From Paludibacterium paludis (GTDB lineage: Bacteria; Pseudomonadota; Gammaproteobacteria; Burkholderiales; Chromobacteriaceae): 64,000 nt of DNA. The stretch lies in the NCBI RefSeq assembly GCF_018802605.1, contig NZ_CP069161.1, positions 2,170,001 through 2,234,000 of the forward strand, written 5' to 3'. The stretch's first letter is position 1; every line of letters starts with the position of its first letter. Below, in pieces: positions 9,751 through 19,799 of this stretch. The position numbers were made by a program, and so were the translations under genes. Under the pieces are notes generated by a model. It saw only the letters and a program-made list of their open reading frames with translations. It searched no databases and had not been told where the DNA came from.

Positions 9751-9913
9751 GCTCTGGTTCTCTTCCTGGACTAGGGTTCAATTCGGGTATCGGTCGATTA
9801 TCGCAAACTGGGGGGAATACCGCAAAAGCCGGGAAAATGCACGGTTGGCGAGGTCTGTGCGTCAATGTATGCTGTGCGTGTTTTTTATATCAGCATCCTC
9901 GCCAGAAAAAAGC

Positions 9914-11014
9914 ATGAGTGGATTTTTTATCGGCCTGATGTCCGGAACGAGCCTTGACGGGGTCGACGCCGTACTGGTCGACATCGCCGAAAACGGCGCC
10001 CTGTCGGTCAGGCATGAAGTGTCGCTGCCCTATGACGAAGCGCTGCGCGCCGACATTCTGTCGTTGCAGCCCTCCGGCCCCGACGAACTGGATCGGGCAA
10101 ACCGGCTGGCCAACCGTCTTGCCCGGCTCTATGCCCGCGCTGCCGAGGCCCTTCTGGCCTCTTCGCCGTTGCCGAAGGCCCGGATTCGCGCCATCGGTTG
10201 TCACGGACAGACCGTGCGTCACGCGCCGCATCACGGTTACACGATTCAACTGTGCAATCTTGCTCTGCTGGCGGAGCTGACCGGCATTGACGTGATCGGT
10301 GATTTTCGCAGCCGGGACATCGCCGCGGGCGGCCAGGGAGCGCCGCTGGTGCCCGCTTTTCACGAGGCGGTGTTCGGCCACCCCGGCGAAGCGCGCGCGA
10401 TCCTGAATCTGGGCGGCATCGCCAACTGGAGCCTGCTCGTGCCGGGAAAAGCGCCGGGAGGTTTTGACTGCGGTCCGGCGAATATGCTGATGGACGCCTG
10501 GATACACCGTCACCAGGGCGTGGAGTACGACGAGGATGGCGCGTGGGCGGCATCCGGCGTGGTGCACGAGCCGCTGCTCGCCAGGCTGTTGTCCGACCCC
10601 TTCTTCCGGCTTTCGCCACCCAAAAGCACCGGCCGGGAACTTTTCGATCTGCCGTGGCTTGACACCCATCTGGCCCGTCTGCCCGCCATCGCCCCCGTCG
10701 ACGTGCAGGCCACGCTGTGCGAGTTGACGGCGCGAAGCGCGGCGCAAGCGCTGCGCGACGCGGCGCCGCAAACCCGGGCGGTCTACCTGTGCGGTGGCGG
10801 CGCGCGCAATGGCCATTTGCGCAGCCGGATCGCCGCGCTCCTTGACAATATCGCCGTCGCCACCACCGATGAAATCGGCATGCCGGCGCACCAGGTGGAA
10901 GCGGCGGCCTTCGCCTGGCTGGCCGCGCGCTGCCTCGAGCGCTTGCCGGGCAATCTGCCGTCCGTGACCGGCGCCGCCGGGCCGCGCGTGCTGGGCGCCA
11001 TTCATCCGGCCTGA
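9914..11014 (+). CDS. anmK: Anhydro-N-acetylmuramic acid kinase
   Basis: Cytoplasmic sugar kinase that converts 1,6-anhydro-MurNAc to MurNAc-6-phosphate during peptidoglycan recycling. It is 366 residues from the ATG at 9914. The ASKHA-type phosphate-binding loop is LMSGTSLDGVDAV (residues 8-20). The central sequences GCHGQTVRH, DFRSRDIAAGGQGAPLVP and LNLGGIANW are characteristic, as is the late YLCGGGARN. An open frame extends upstream to 9632, but that part is antisense to tyrS and lacks family similarity, so the ATG at 9914 is preferred. Confidence 0.96.
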   Translation: MSGFFIGLMSGTSLDGVDAVLVDIAENGALSVRHEVSLPYDEALRADILSLQPSGPDELDRANRLANRLARLYARAAEALLASSPLPKARIRAIGCHGQTVRHAPHHGYTIQLCNLALLAELTGIDVIGDFRSRDIAAGGQGAPLVPAFHEAVFGHPGEARAILNLGGIANWSLLVPGKAPGGFDCGPANMLMDAWIHRHQGVEYDEDGAWAASGVVHEPLLARLLSDPFFRLSPPKSTGRELFDLPWLDTHLARLPAIAPVDVQATLCELTARSAAQALRDAAPQTRAVYLCGGGARNGHLRSRIAALLDNIAVATTDEIGMPAHQVEAAAFAWLAARCLERLPGNLPSVTGAAGPRVLGAIHPA

Positions 11015-11083
11015 CCGCCCTCGCGCGACACGTTATACTATGCGGCTGACACCGCTTCACCAACATACAACAGACACGGGAAT

Positions 11084-13393
11084 ATGCGACTTTTCAAGCG
11101 GAAGGCCGTCGTACGCAACACGACCACGACCTTGCCTCCGAGGCTGACCGGCCTGCTGCGCGAGGCCTGGTGGATGCTCATGGCGGTTCTCGCAATCTAC
11201 ATGGTGCTTGTGCTGGCCAGCTATTCGACGCTCGATCCCTCCTGGTCGCACAGTTCGTCCGACCCGACCGTGCGCAATATCGGCGGCGCCTTCGGCGCGC
11301 GCCTGTCCGACCTGCTGCTTTACGTGTTCGGTTTGTCGGCCTGGTGGGTCGTGGTGTTCTGCCTGGTGGCCATCAGCTGGGGATACCGGCGCCTGGAAAC
11401 CCTGGGGTTGCGATTCAACACGATGACAACCGCCTCGGTCGCCGGCTTTGTCCTGCTGCTGTTCAGCAGCGCCGGCATTGAAGGCATTCTGTTCGCCCAC
11501 AAGGACATGCACGGCATCCTGCCGCAGAGTCCGGGCGGCATTCTCGGGCATTTTCTCGGTGGCGGGCTGACCCGCACGATGGGCATCACGGGCGCCACGC
11601 TGATTCTCACGGTGCTCGGCGCGATCGGCTTCTCGCTGTTCACCGGCATGTCCTGGCTTGACGCCATGGAAAAGGTCGGCGGCTGGGTCGAAGACGGTGT
11701 GCTGGGGCTGTGGCAGGCCTGGCAGGCGCGCAAGGATCGCGAGATCGGTCGCGAGACCGCCCAGCGCCGCACGGAAAAAGTCACCACGGAAAAGCGCAAA
11801 ATCGAAGATAAGCCACCCGTGCGCATCGAGGCGCCCGTGCTGGAAGTGCCGATATCGCCCAAGGCGACCAAGCCGGTCCAGCCTTCGCTGTTCGCCGATC
11901 CGAACGATGGCACCCTGCCCGGCCTCGCCTTGCTTGAGCCTCCCCGCGAGCAGCAGGAGCCGGTGTCCGCTGAAACCGTCGAATACACTTCCCGCCTCAT
12001 CGAGCGCAAGCTCGCCGATTTCGGTGTGGAGGTCAAGGTGGTGGCCGCCTACCCCGGCCCGGTGATCACCCGTTACGAAATCGAGCCCGCCGTGGGCGTC
12101 AAGGGCGCCCAGATCGTCAACCTCATGAAGGATCTGGCCCGCGCGCTGTCGCTCGTTTCCATCCGCGTGGTGGAAACCATTCCCGGCAAGACCTACATGG
12201 GACTGGAACTGCCCAACCCGAAACGCCAGATCGTGCGCCTGTCGGAGATCATCGGCTCGGAAACTTATCAGAACATGACCTCGCGCCTCACCATGGCGCT
12301 GGGCAAGGACATCGCCGGACAACCGGTATCGGCGGACCTTGCGCGCATGCCGCACGTCCTGGTGGCCGGCACCACCGGTTCGGGCAAATCGGTGGCGATC
12401 AACGCCATGATCCTGTCCCTGCTGTACAAGTCGAGCCCGGGCGAGGTTCGCCTGATCATGGTCGATCCGAAGATGCTCGAGCTGTCGATCTATGAAGGCA
12501 TTCCCCATCTGCTGGCGCCGGTGGTCACCGACATGAAGCACGCCGCCAACGCACTGAACTGGTGCGTTGCGGAAATGGAGCGCCGCTACAAGCTGATGTC
12601 GCGCCTTGGCGTGCGCAATCTCGCCGGCTTCAACCAGAAAATCCGCGAAGCCATGAAGAGCGGGGAGAAAATCCCCAACCCCTTCTCGCTGACGCCCGAG
12701 ATGCCGGAACCGCTGGAGACCCTGCCGACCATTGTCGTGGTGATCGACGAGTTGGCCGACCTGATGATGGTGGCCGGCAAGAAGATCGAAGAACTGATCG
12801 CGCGTCTCGCGCAGAAGGCCCGCGCCGCCGGCATCCACCTGATTCTGGCGACGCAGCGGCCGTCGGTTGACGTGATCACCGGCCTGATCAAGGCGAATAT
12901 CCCCACCCGCATAGCGTTCCAGGTCTCAAGCAAGATCGACTCGCGCACCATCCTCGACCAGATGGGCGCCGAAACGCTCCTAGGCCAGGGCGACATGCTT
13001 TACCTCGCGCCCGGCACCGGCTATCCGACCCGGGTGCACGGCGCGTTCGTGGCGGACGATGAAGTGCACAAGGTCGTCGAATTCCTCAAAACGACGGGCG
13101 AGCCCAATTATGTGGAAGGCATTCTCTCCGGCGCCATCGACGACGCCGAGGGCGGTTCCGGCGGAGAGTCCGGCGGCAATGGCGACGAGGGCGAGAGCGA
13201 TCCGCTGTACGACGAGGCGGTCGCCGTGGTGCTCAAAACGCGCAAGGCGTCGATCTCCTCCGTTCAGCGCCACTTGCGCATCGGCTACAACCGCGCCGCG
13301 CGCCTGATCGAACAGATGGAGGCGGCCGGACTGGTGTCCGGCATGGAAACCAACGGCAATCGCACCGTGCTGGTGCCGCCAAGAGACGAATGA
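11084..13393 (+). CDS. ftsK: DNA translocase FtsK
   Basis: Membrane-anchored, septum-located motor that pumps chromosome dimers and activates XerCD at dif. It is 769 residues. Several N-terminal transmembrane segments lie within residues 25-190, followed by a short linker (about 210-290) rather than the very long E. coli linker. The RecA-like motor has Walker A GTTGSGKS near residue 430 and Walker [13 protein letters not shown] near 560. The C-terminal winged-helix gamma domain (residues 705-769, ...[24 protein letters not shown]) reads KOPS. Length suits the compact betaproteobacterial SpoIIIE-like form. Confidence 0.96.
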   Translation: MRLFKRKAVVRNTTTTLPPRLTGLLREAWWMLMAVLAIYMVLVLASYSTLDPSWSHSSSDPTVRNIGGAFGARLSDLLLYVFGLSAWWVVVFCLVAISWGYRRLETLGLRFNTMTTASVAGFVLLLFSSAGIEGILFAHKDMHGILPQSPGGILGHFLGGGLTRTMGITGATLILTVLGAIGFSLFTGMSWLDAMEKVGGWVEDGVLGLWQAWQARKDREIGRETAQRRTEKVTTEKRKIEDKPPVRIEAPVLEVPISPKATKPVQPSLFADPNDGTLPGLALLEPPREQQEPVSAETVEYTSRLIERKLADFGVEVKVVAAYPGPVITRYEIEPAVGVKGAQIVNLMKDLARALSLVSIRVVETIPGKTYMGLELPNPKRQIVRLSEIIGSETYQNMTSRLTMALGKDIAGQPVSADLARMPHVLVAGTTGSGKSVAINAMILSLLYKSSPGEVRLIMVDPKMLELSIYEGIPHLLAPVVTDMKHAANALNWCVAEMERRYKLMSRLGVRNLAGFNQKIREAMKSGEKIPNPFSLTPEMPEPLETLPTIVVVIDELADLMMVAGKKIEELIARLAQKARAAGIHLILATQRPSVDVITGLIKANIPTRIAFQVSSKIDSRTILDQMGAETLLGQGDMLYLAPGTGYPTRVHGAFVADDEVHKVVEFLKTTGEPNYVEGILSGAIDDAEGGSGGESGGNGDEGESDPLYDEAVAVVLKTRKASISSVQRHLRIGYNRAARLIEQMEAAGLVSGMETNGNRTVLVPPRDE

Positions 13394-13409
13394 ACCCAGC
13401 GAGAATCCC

Positions 13410-14498
13410 ATGTCCCGTTACCTGACCGAGCCCGAGTTCCGTCACGACAGTTCCCTACGCACCGGCATCGTGCTGATCAACCTGGGCACCCCCGACTCGC
13501 CGACACCCGGCGCATTGCGGCCCTATCTGCGCGAGTTCCTCTCTGACCCGCGGGTCATCGAAATTCCGCGCGCGCTGTGGTGGGTGATTCTCAACGGTTT
13601 TATCCTGACCACCCGTCCCGCCAAATCCGCCGCGAAATATGCCTCCATCTGGCGCGATGACGGCTCGCCGCTCTTGAGCAATACCCGCTCGCTGACCGCG
13701 GCGGTAAGCCGTCTGCTCGCACGGGAAGGCCGTGACGATCTGGTTGTCGACTACGCCATGCGCTATGGCAACCCCTCCGTGGAGTCGGTGATCCGACGCC
13801 TGCGCGAACAGGGCGTCGACCGGCTGCTGATCGTGCCGCTCTACCCCCAGTATGCGGCCTCGTCCAGCGGCACGGCGCTGGACGAGGTGTTCCGCGTGCT
13901 GATGAAGTCGCGCAACATGCCCGAAGTCCGCACGGTCAGGCATTTTCATGACGATCCCGGCTATATCGGGGCGCTGGCCGCGTCGATTTCCCGCCACTGG
14001 CAGGCCAACGGCAAGCCGGACAAGCTGATGATGAGTTTTCACGGGGTGCCGCGCTTCACGCGGGACAAGGGCGATCCCTATTACTGCGAATGCCGCAAGA
14101 CGGCGCGCCTTCTGGCCGAACGTCTCGAACTGGCCGACAGCGACTATGTCGTGACCTTCCAGAGCCGCTTCGGCCGCGCCGAATGGCTCACGCCCTATAC
14201 CAGCGAAGTCGCCCGGGAACTCGGACAGGCCGGCACCGGCGTGCTGGATGTCGTCTGCCCCGGATTTGTCGGCGACTGCCTTGAAACGCTGGAGGAAATC
14301 GCCATGGAAGTGAAGCAGGATTTCCTTTTGGCCGGCGGAGGCCAATTTCGCTACATACCCTGCCTGAACGATAACGAGGACTGGGCAACCGCCTTGACCC
14401 GCATCGTGCAAACCCAGCTGGGAGGCTGGTTCCGGCGCGATGACGGCGAAGGGGAAAAACGCAGCCGGGCTGCCAGGGATCTTGGCGCGAAGCAGTAA
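13410..14498 (+). CDS. hemH: Ferrochelatase
   Basis: Inserts Fe(II) into protoporphyrin IX as the last step of heme synthesis. It is 362 residues, a usual bacterial length. The ferrochelatase signature is present (LMMSFHGVPRF, with the catalytic His), as are GIVLINLGTPDSP at the N-terminus, LYPQYAASSSGTALDEV and the late CPGFVGDCLETLEEIAME with the acidic metal path. It starts 16 bases after ftsK on the same strand, and agaatccc offers only a weak ribosome site. Confidence 0.96.
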   Translation: MSRYLTEPEFRHDSSLRTGIVLINLGTPDSPTPGALRPYLREFLSDPRVIEIPRALWWVILNGFILTTRPAKSAAKYASIWRDDGSPLLSNTRSLTAAVSRLLAREGRDDLVVDYAMRYGNPSVESVIRRLREQGVDRLLIVPLYPQYAASSSGTALDEVFRVLMKSRNMPEVRTVRHFHDDPGYIGALAASISRHWQANGKPDKLMMSFHGVPRFTRDKGDPYYCECRKTARLLAERLELADSDYVVTFQSRFGRAEWLTPYTSEVARELGQAGTGVLDVVCPGFVGDCLETLEEIAMEVKQDFLLAGGGQFRYIPCLNDNEDWATALTRIVQTQLGGWFRRDDGEGEKRSRAARDLGAKQ

Positions 14499-14532
14499 TT
14501 TTCTCCGCAAAGCGCAATGGCTCGAATCAGCG

Positions 14533-14562
14533 TTGACAATCGTCAAAACTGCTCCCCATAAT
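14533..14562 (+). promoter_or_regulatory. Sigma-70 type promoter for the branched-chain amino-acid binding protein
   Basis: A consensus TTGACA (14533-14538) is separated by 18 bases from CATAAT (14557-14562). It lies about 90 bases upstream of the coding start at 14651. A short dyad, ttgacaatcgtcaa, overlaps the -35 element and could be an operator. Confidence 0.65.
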
Positions 14563-14650
14563 CATTTCGACCCTTGGCTATTCCAGAAGGATAGTCTTGG
14601 CGAAATAGAGATCACCACAAGTCTACGAAGAATTAGATTCAGGGGAAATA

Positions 14651-15847
14651 ATGATGAAACAAGTCACTCGCTTGAGCCTCATCGCCGCCGCCGTCATGGC
14701 CTTGTCCGCGTGCGGCAACAAGGATCAGGGCGCGCCCGCCGGGTCCGCGTCGGCGCCTGCCGCCGCCGCGGAGGGCGGCGACGCCGTTGTCAAGATCGGT
14801 CAGGTCTCGCCGATGTCGGGGCCCATCGCCCACCTGGGCAAGGATAACGAATACGGCGCCAAACTCGCCGTCGAGGATCTGAATGCCGAAGGCGTCACCA
14901 TCGGCGGCAAGAAGATCAAGTTCGAACTGGTCTCGGAGGATGACCAGGGCGACCCGAAGGTCGGCACGCAAGTCGCTCAGCGGCTGGTTGACGCCGGTGT
15001 CGTCGGCGTTGTCGGCCATCTGAACTCCGGCACCACCATTCCGGCCTCCAAGATCTACTCCGACGCCGGTCTTCCGCAGATCTCCCCGTCCGCGACGGCC
15101 GTGGACTATACCAAACAAGGCTACAAGACCACCTTCCGCGTCATCGCCAATGACCTGCAACAGGGCAAGGCGCTTGGCGAATTCGCCATTGACGGCCTGA
15201 AAGCCAAGAAAGTGGCGGTAATCGATGACCGGACAGCGTACGGCCAGGGGCTGGCCGACGAGTTCGAGAAGGCGGTCAAGGGCAAGGGCGGCAATGTGGT
15301 GAAGCGCGAATTCACCAATGACAAGGCCAGCGACTTCAAGGCCATTCTGACCTCCATCAAGGCAAGCCAGCCCGACGTGGTTTTCTACGGTGGCATGGAC
15401 GCGCAGTCCGCGCCGCTGGTCAAGCAGATGAAGGAGCTGGGCATCAAGGCCAAGCTGATGAGCGGCGACGGATCCCAGACTCCGACCTTCATCAAGCTGG
15501 CGGGCGACGCATCGGAAGGCCAGTACGCGTCCAGCTGCGGCGTCCCCCCGGACAAGATGCCCGGATTCAAGTCCTTCAACGACAAGTTCAAGAGCAAATT
15601 CAACGCCGAGGTGCAAATCTACGCGCCGTTCGAGTATGACGCCGTTCGTGTGCTGGTCGACGCGATGAAACGCGCCAACTCCACCGATCCCAAGGTTTAC
15701 CTGCCGGAAGTCGCCAAAACCGACTATTCGGGCGTGACCGGAAAAATCGCCTTCGACGAGAAAGGCGACGTGAAAAACGGCGCGGTGACGGTTTACCAGG
15801 TCAAAAACGGCAAATGGGAAGTGGTCTCGACGGTGGGCGGCCAGTAA
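14651..15847 (+). CDS. Branched-chain amino-acid ABC transporter substrate-binding lipoprotein (LivJ/LivK type)
   Basis: A periplasmic, lipid-anchored receptor for branched-chain amino acids, 398 residues. The signal peptide ends in the lipobox LSAC (Cys about residue 21) and is followed by an Ala/Ser-rich linker. The type-I periplasmic-binding fold begins at VVKIGQVSPMSGPIAHLGKD. GHLNSGTTIPAS and YGQGLADEFEKAV are typical of the family. An alternative ATG lies one codon downstream. The gene stands alone: no liv permease or ATPase genes are adjacent. It is followed by a strong terminator. Confidence 0.93.
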   Translation: MMKQVTRLSLIAAAVMALSACGNKDQGAPAGSASAPAAAAEGGDAVVKIGQVSPMSGPIAHLGKDNEYGAKLAVEDLNAEGVTIGGKKIKFELVSEDDQGDPKVGTQVAQRLVDAGVVGVVGHLNSGTTIPASKIYSDAGLPQISPSATAVDYTKQGYKTTFRVIANDLQQGKALGEFAIDGLKAKKVAVIDDRTAYGQGLADEFEKAVKGKGGNVVKREFTNDKASDFKAILTSIKASQPDVVFYGGMDAQSAPLVKQMKELGIKAKLMSGDGSQTPTFIKLAGDASEGQYASSCGVPPDKMPGFKSFNDKFKSKFNAEVQIYAPFEYDAVRVLVDAMKRANSTDPKVYLPEVAKTDYSGVTGKIAFDEKGDVKNGAVTVYQVKNGKWEVVSTVGGQ

Positions 15848-15867
15848 ATCCCGCCCGGTCCGTTACG

Positions 15868-15898
15868 AAACGGCGCGATCGCATCGCGCCGTTTTTCA
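15868..15898 (+). terminator. Rho-independent terminator
   Basis: A 12-bp perfect stem (aaacggcgcgat / atcgcgccgttt) has a 3-base loop and runs into a T-tract. It sits directly downstream of the liv-type binding protein. Confidence 0.92.
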
Positions 15899-15963
15899 TT
15901 TCCGGCCGCCACTCCTGGCGGACCGTCCCGCGCCACGCAACGGAAGATAGACCCGTGGTTGCT

Positions 15964-16000
15964 AATTTTGTTAATATAAATAATTATCATTAACAAAATT
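15964..16000 (+). promoter_or_regulatory. Fur-like site inside a 12-bp inverted repeat, upstream of TonB receptor
   Basis: Perfect arms aattttgttaat (15964-15975) and attaacaaaatt (15989-16000) flank a 13-base centre. The segment 15973-15991 matches the classical 19-bp Fur consensus at 12 of 19 positions by eye. It lies about 70 bases before the receptor start, so iron-dependent repression is likely. The long arms are more than a Fur box requires. Confidence 0.6.
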
Positions 16001-16071
16001 AAAACAGCAATGTCTCATCCCCTTCCCTCCTGTAGAAACCGGAAGCACATTGCTTTTGCAGGAGACCATGA

Positions 16072-18267
16072 ATGAATGCATTACCCCCCTCCCTTCGCCT
16101 GAAAACCCTGTTGTTGCTGTGCGCCGCCGCCTGGCCGGTGTCGCAGGCCGCAGCCGAGACCCAGTTGCCGGCCGTCGAGGTTCGCGGCAGCCGGGTGCCC
16201 ACCCCGGGAAAAAGCGAGATTTCAGCGGCCGATATCGAGCGCCAGCAAGCCACTTCGGTGCCGCAGCTGCTCGATACCCTGCCGGGAGTCGACCTGTCCG
16301 GTTCCATGCGCCCTGGCGGACAATCGCTCAACATCTGGGGCTTTGGCGCTGTCGAGGACGTCAAGGTCATTCTCGACGGCGCGCCCAAAGGCTTTGAAAA
16401 ATACCGCCAGGGATCGGTGTTCATCGAACCGGAACTGATCCGCCGCATCGAGGTGGACAAGGGGCCTCACTCCTCGCTGTACAGCAATAACGGGGGGTTC
16501 GGCGGCACAGTCCGCATCGAGACCAAGGACGCCGCCGATCTTCTCATGCCGGGAGAGTCGTTCGGCGCGCTGCTCAAAAGTGGCTACCACAGCAACGACA
16601 AGGAGACGTCGGGCTCCGCTTCGGTGTACGGCGCCAGCAATGACCGGCGCTTCGACATATTGGCCTCCGGCACCCTGCGCCGCTCTGGCAATCTGCGCCG
16701 AACCAACGGGCAGGAATACCGCTATTCGCGCAACCACAACGACGCGGCCCTGCTCAAGACCTCGTGGCGTCAGGGCGACAGCCGTTTCACGCTCTCCCTG
16801 ATCGAAAACCGCGGCGAAGGATGGTCGCCTTTCGATGCCAAGCGCGGCGAAATCCCGACGCCGACCGACGCGGAGATCGCCCGCTACGGGGAAGATGAGG
16901 CGTGGCGGCGCAAGGTGCTGTGGCGCGACACGGACGACAGCACCCTGTCCGCGACCTGGCGCTACGCGCCCGTCGATCGTCCCTGGCTCAATCTGACGGT
17001 GCGCTGGACCGATGCGCGCACACGCCAGCATGACAAGCGCCCCGACTCGGTGACGGCCGGATTTCCCTCGACGGGGGGCAACGAAAGCTGGACCACGTAC
17101 CGTGACCGCCAGGCCGAAATCATCAATGAAGCGGCGTTCGCGACCGGCGAACTGAACCACGTGCTGACCACGGGCGTGCAATGGCACGACAACCGGCGCG
17201 ACACGATGATGTTCACCAAACAGTATGCGACCAGCGCCAATCATCATTACGGCTGGATGCAGCCGTATTACATGCCCTCAGGACGGCAGGAAACCCTGGG
17301 AGGATTCGTGCAGGAATCGCTGACCCGCGGCGCCACGACGCTCACCGGCGCGGCACGGTTCGATCAGGTGACGACCCATGGCGTGCCCAACCTGGCGCCG
17401 GCTTACAATAATCCGGCCGGGGGACACGACTATCGCCCGACCCGTCATAGCGGCTGGTCTCCGCGACTGGGCGCCATTTGGCGCGCCACCTCACGGCTGA
17501 GTTTCTATGCGGACGTCAGCAAAACCTGGCGCGCGCCGCTGATCGACGAAACATACGAGGTGCAAAGCGCCGGAACGTCGGCCCCGGCGACCAGCCGTTC
17601 CCTCAAAAAGGAACGGATCACAGCCTGGCGCGCAGGCCTTCTGGTCAGCGCCGACTCGGTGCTGAGCGAATCGGACCGCCTCTCGTTCGCCGCCACGCTG
17701 TTCCGCAACGACGTGCACAATAATATCGAGAAACGCTTCGGCGTCATGGTCGAGCCGGGTTCGGCGAAGCCTCCCCGACTGAGTTTTTACCGGAACTTGC
17801 CGGGCTACCGCACGGAAGGCGTTGAACTGGAAAGCAGCTGGGACAGTCGTTCGGCATTCGCCGGCATTTCGCTGTCGTGGATGCGTGGCAAGCATCACGG
17901 CACCATCCGCAATCCCTGGGGGCAAGATGCGCCGGTAATGGATGTGGCGCCGGCGAAAATGCTGGCGACGCTGGGCGCGAAATGGCCGGTGTACGGACTT
18001 TCGGCGGGCTGGCAGGGCCGGTTCGTGGCGGCGCAGGACGAGGTGCCGGGCAATGTGGAAGACGCCGCCGCCTACCAGTACCCGAAGTCCAAAGGCTATG
18101 CGCTGCACGGGCTGTTCGCGCAATGGCAAGGACGTGGCGCGCTAAAACGCTACGCGGCGGGCCTTGCCATCGACAATCTGTTCAATCGGGACTACACCCC
18201 TTACCTTGCCGAAGGCGTGTATGCGCCGGGGCGCAACATCAAGCTGTCCTTGTCGGTCCGCTTGTGA
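16072..18267 (+). CDS. TonB-dependent outer-membrane receptor, heme/hemoglobin type
   Basis: A 731-residue outer-membrane receptor. A signal peptide (cleavage near AAAE) is followed by a plug domain (LPAVEVRGSRVPTP...; DTLPGVDLSG; VILDGAPKGFEKYR; RRIEVDKGPHSSLYSNNGGFGG) and a barrel ending in the aromatic/beta C-terminus LSLSVRL. The YSNNGGFGGTVRIETKDA segment resembles the HmuR/HasR heme or hemoglobin receptor group. No heme-uptake ABC or heme oxygenase genes are adjacent, so the ligand is inferred only from sequence style. A Fur-like site precedes it, and the ATG lies just after GGAGACCATGA. Confidence 0.85.
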   Translation: MNALPPSLRLKTLLLLCAAAWPVSQAAAETQLPAVEVRGSRVPTPGKSEISAADIERQQATSVPQLLDTLPGVDLSGSMRPGGQSLNIWGFGAVEDVKVILDGAPKGFEKYRQGSVFIEPELIRRIEVDKGPHSSLYSNNGGFGGTVRIETKDAADLLMPGESFGALLKSGYHSNDKETSGSASVYGASNDRRFDILASGTLRRSGNLRRTNGQEYRYSRNHNDAALLKTSWRQGDSRFTLSLIENRGEGWSPFDAKRGEIPTPTDAEIARYGEDEAWRRKVLWRDTDDSTLSATWRYAPVDRPWLNLTVRWTDARTRQHDKRPDSVTAGFPSTGGNESWTTYRDRQAEIINEAAFATGELNHVLTTGVQWHDNRRDTMMFTKQYATSANHHYGWMQPYYMPSGRQETLGGFVQESLTRGATTLTGAARFDQVTTHGVPNLAPAYNNPAGGHDYRPTRHSGWSPRLGAIWRATSRLSFYADVSKTWRAPLIDETYEVQSAGTSAPATSRSLKKERITAWRAGLLVSADSVLSESDRLSFAATLFRNDVHNNIEKRFGVMVEPGSAKPPRLSFYRNLPGYRTEGVELESSWDSRSAFAGISLSWMRGKHHGTIRNPWGQDAPVMDVAPAKMLATLGAKWPVYGLSAGWQGRFVAAQDEVPGNVEDAAAYQYPKSKGYALHGLFAQWQGRGALKRYAAGLAIDNLFNRDYTPYLAEGVYAPGRNIKLSLSVRL

Positions 18268-18455
18268 CACGCCACTCCCGCCAGCGGCTCGGGTCGTCGG
18301 CGGGGGTCGGCAACGGCGCGGGCAATGTTCTCGCAACGCGCGAACAACGCGGAGCGCCTCGCGGCGCGGAGAGATCTCGGGGATGTCGCCATCGTGATCA
18401 TGGCGGTCCTCACCGCGCCGACAACTGCCTGGCAGGGCGAGATCTCTCTACGGCC

Positions 18456-19268
18456 TCAGTCGCGGAACACCGGGCGGGTTTTCATCATGGCGGCCATGCC
18501 GGCTTTCTGGATATCGTCGGAAATCAGCATGGCGGCGTTCCAGGTGGCCACATGATTCAATCCGTCGGCGATGCTGTGATCCCGGCCGTAGTTGAGGATT
18601 TCCTTGCTGCCGCGTACCGCGAGCGGTGACTTGGCGGCGATGAGCTCGGCGCATTCCAGTGCGGCGACCTTGACCGCTTCGGCATCCGGCAGCACCCGGT
18701 TCACCAGCCGGAAAGCCAGCGCTTCGTCCGCCTTCACATCGCGGCCGGTCAGAGCCATTTCCCGCGCGACCCCCTCGCCCACCACGCGCGGCAGTCGCTG
18801 CAGGGTGCCGACATCGGCCACCATGCCGACGTCGACCTCCCGCACACCGAATACCGCGTCGGCCGAGGCGAAACGAAAATCCGCCGCCAGCGCGATATCC
18901 AGCCCACCGCCAAGACACACACCGTGCACGGCCGCGATCACCGGCTTGCGGCAGTGTTCCAGACTGGTCACGCAATCCTGCAGATCGAGAATCAGGCGGC
19001 GCAGTTTTTCCCGCATGCGCGCCTCGCAGTCATCCTTGATGATGCCCTGCACGCCCATCAGCATGGCAAGATCGATGCCCGAACAGAAATGGCGGCCCTC
19101 CCCGCTCAATACCACCGCGCGCACTTCCGGCGTGTCATCGCACCAGCGCATGGCATTGCGCAACTCCTTCCAGCTCGCCTCATCCAGTGAGTTGGCCTTG
19201 CTTTCGCGATTGAAGCTGACGATGGCGACAGCGCCCCTTTGCTCCACCTTGATTGCCGTGTAGTCCAT
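18456..19268 (-). CDS. Delta(3,5)-Delta(2,4)-dienoyl-CoA isomerase-like enoyl-CoA hydratase family protein
   Basis: A 270-residue crotonase-fold enzyme. The oxyanion-hole pattern SGEGRHFCSGIDL lies at 55-67. The segment from 120 to 165 (GGGLDIALAADFRF... EVDVGMVADVGTLQRLP) closely resembles ECH1. Acidic residues D124, E144 and D152 have the same spacing as the catalytic D176/E196/D204 recalled for rat ECH1. That suggests isomerisation of dienoyl-CoA during degradation of odd-position unsaturated fatty acids. The ATG at 19268 has GAGGAG upstream; an in-frame start at 19340 would add 24 unconserved residues. It is the third gene of a TetR-controlled operon. Confidence 0.85.
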   Translation of the reverse strand: MDYTAIKVEQRGAVAIVSFNRESKANSLDEASWKELRNAMRWCDDTPEVRAVVLSGEGRHFCSGIDLAMLMGVQGIIKDDCEARMREKLRRLILDLQDCVTSLEHCRKPVIAAVHGVCLGGGLDIALAADFRFASADAVFGVREVDVGMVADVGTLQRLPRVVGEGVAREMALTGRDVKADEALAFRLVNRVLPDAEAVKVAALECAELIAAKSPLAVRGSKEILNYGRDHSIADGLNHVATWNAAMLISDDIQKAGMAAMMKTRPVFRD

Positions 19269-19294
19269 GCCTCGTTTCTCCTCGTGTGGCGTTG

Positions 19295-19795
19295 TTATTG
19301 CGGGCGTTTCTTCGGAATCCAGGTCCACACCATTTCGCACTGGACCGGCGCTTCCCCGGACTCGTCGGTCACCGTGACATTGACCGTCACATCGCCCTTT
19401 TCTTCTACATACATGCGCTGGATCTGCGCTTCGTCGAGGGTGGCGACGGCGCGCATGTCGCCCTGGGAGCGGCGCGTGTAATTGACATGCATCGACTTGA
19501 GCAGCATCAATTTATCGTCCGGGACATTCATTCCGACCACGAAGCCCGTGGCCGTTTCGGCCAAGAGCGCCATCGCCGCGGCGTGCACGCCCTTGATGTG
19601 GTTCTGAACCTTTCGGCGATTGCGGATGGAAACGATCAACCGCTGCTGAGTCACTTCCTCGAAGCACAGCCCCGCCGTGCCGAGAAACGGAACAATGCGG
19701 CCGAAAGCGCGCGTCAGGACAAAACTTCTCAGGCCGGCCGGCAGACGGCCCGCCTTGGCCGCCAGCCGGCTCATGCTGTTGCTGCGATACTCCAT
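19295..19795 (-). CDS. DUF4442 hotdog-fold thioesterase-like protein
   Basis: A 166-residue soluble protein resembling the DUF4442 / YiiD C-terminal group of hotdog-fold proteins. The helix-strand segment NHIKGVHAAAMALLAETATGF is the acyl-CoA-thioesterase-like hotdog helix, and basic and aromatic residues precede it (RSFVLTRAFGRIVPF). The ATG at 19795 has GAGGG upstream and follows the tetR stop by four bases. With a dienoyl-CoA isomerase downstream and a TetR regulator upstream, a role in acyl-CoA turnover is likely. The substrate is unknown. Confidence 0.75.
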   Translation of the reverse strand: MEYRSNSMSRLAAKAGRLPAGLRSFVLTRAFGRIVPFLGTAGLCFEEVTQQRLIVSIRNRRKVQNHIKGVHAAAMALLAETATGFVVGMNVPDDKLMLLKSMHVNYTRRSQGDMRAVATLDEAQIQRMYVEEKGDVTVNVTVTDESGEAPVQCEMVWTWIPKKRPQ

Positions 19796-19799
19796 GCTG

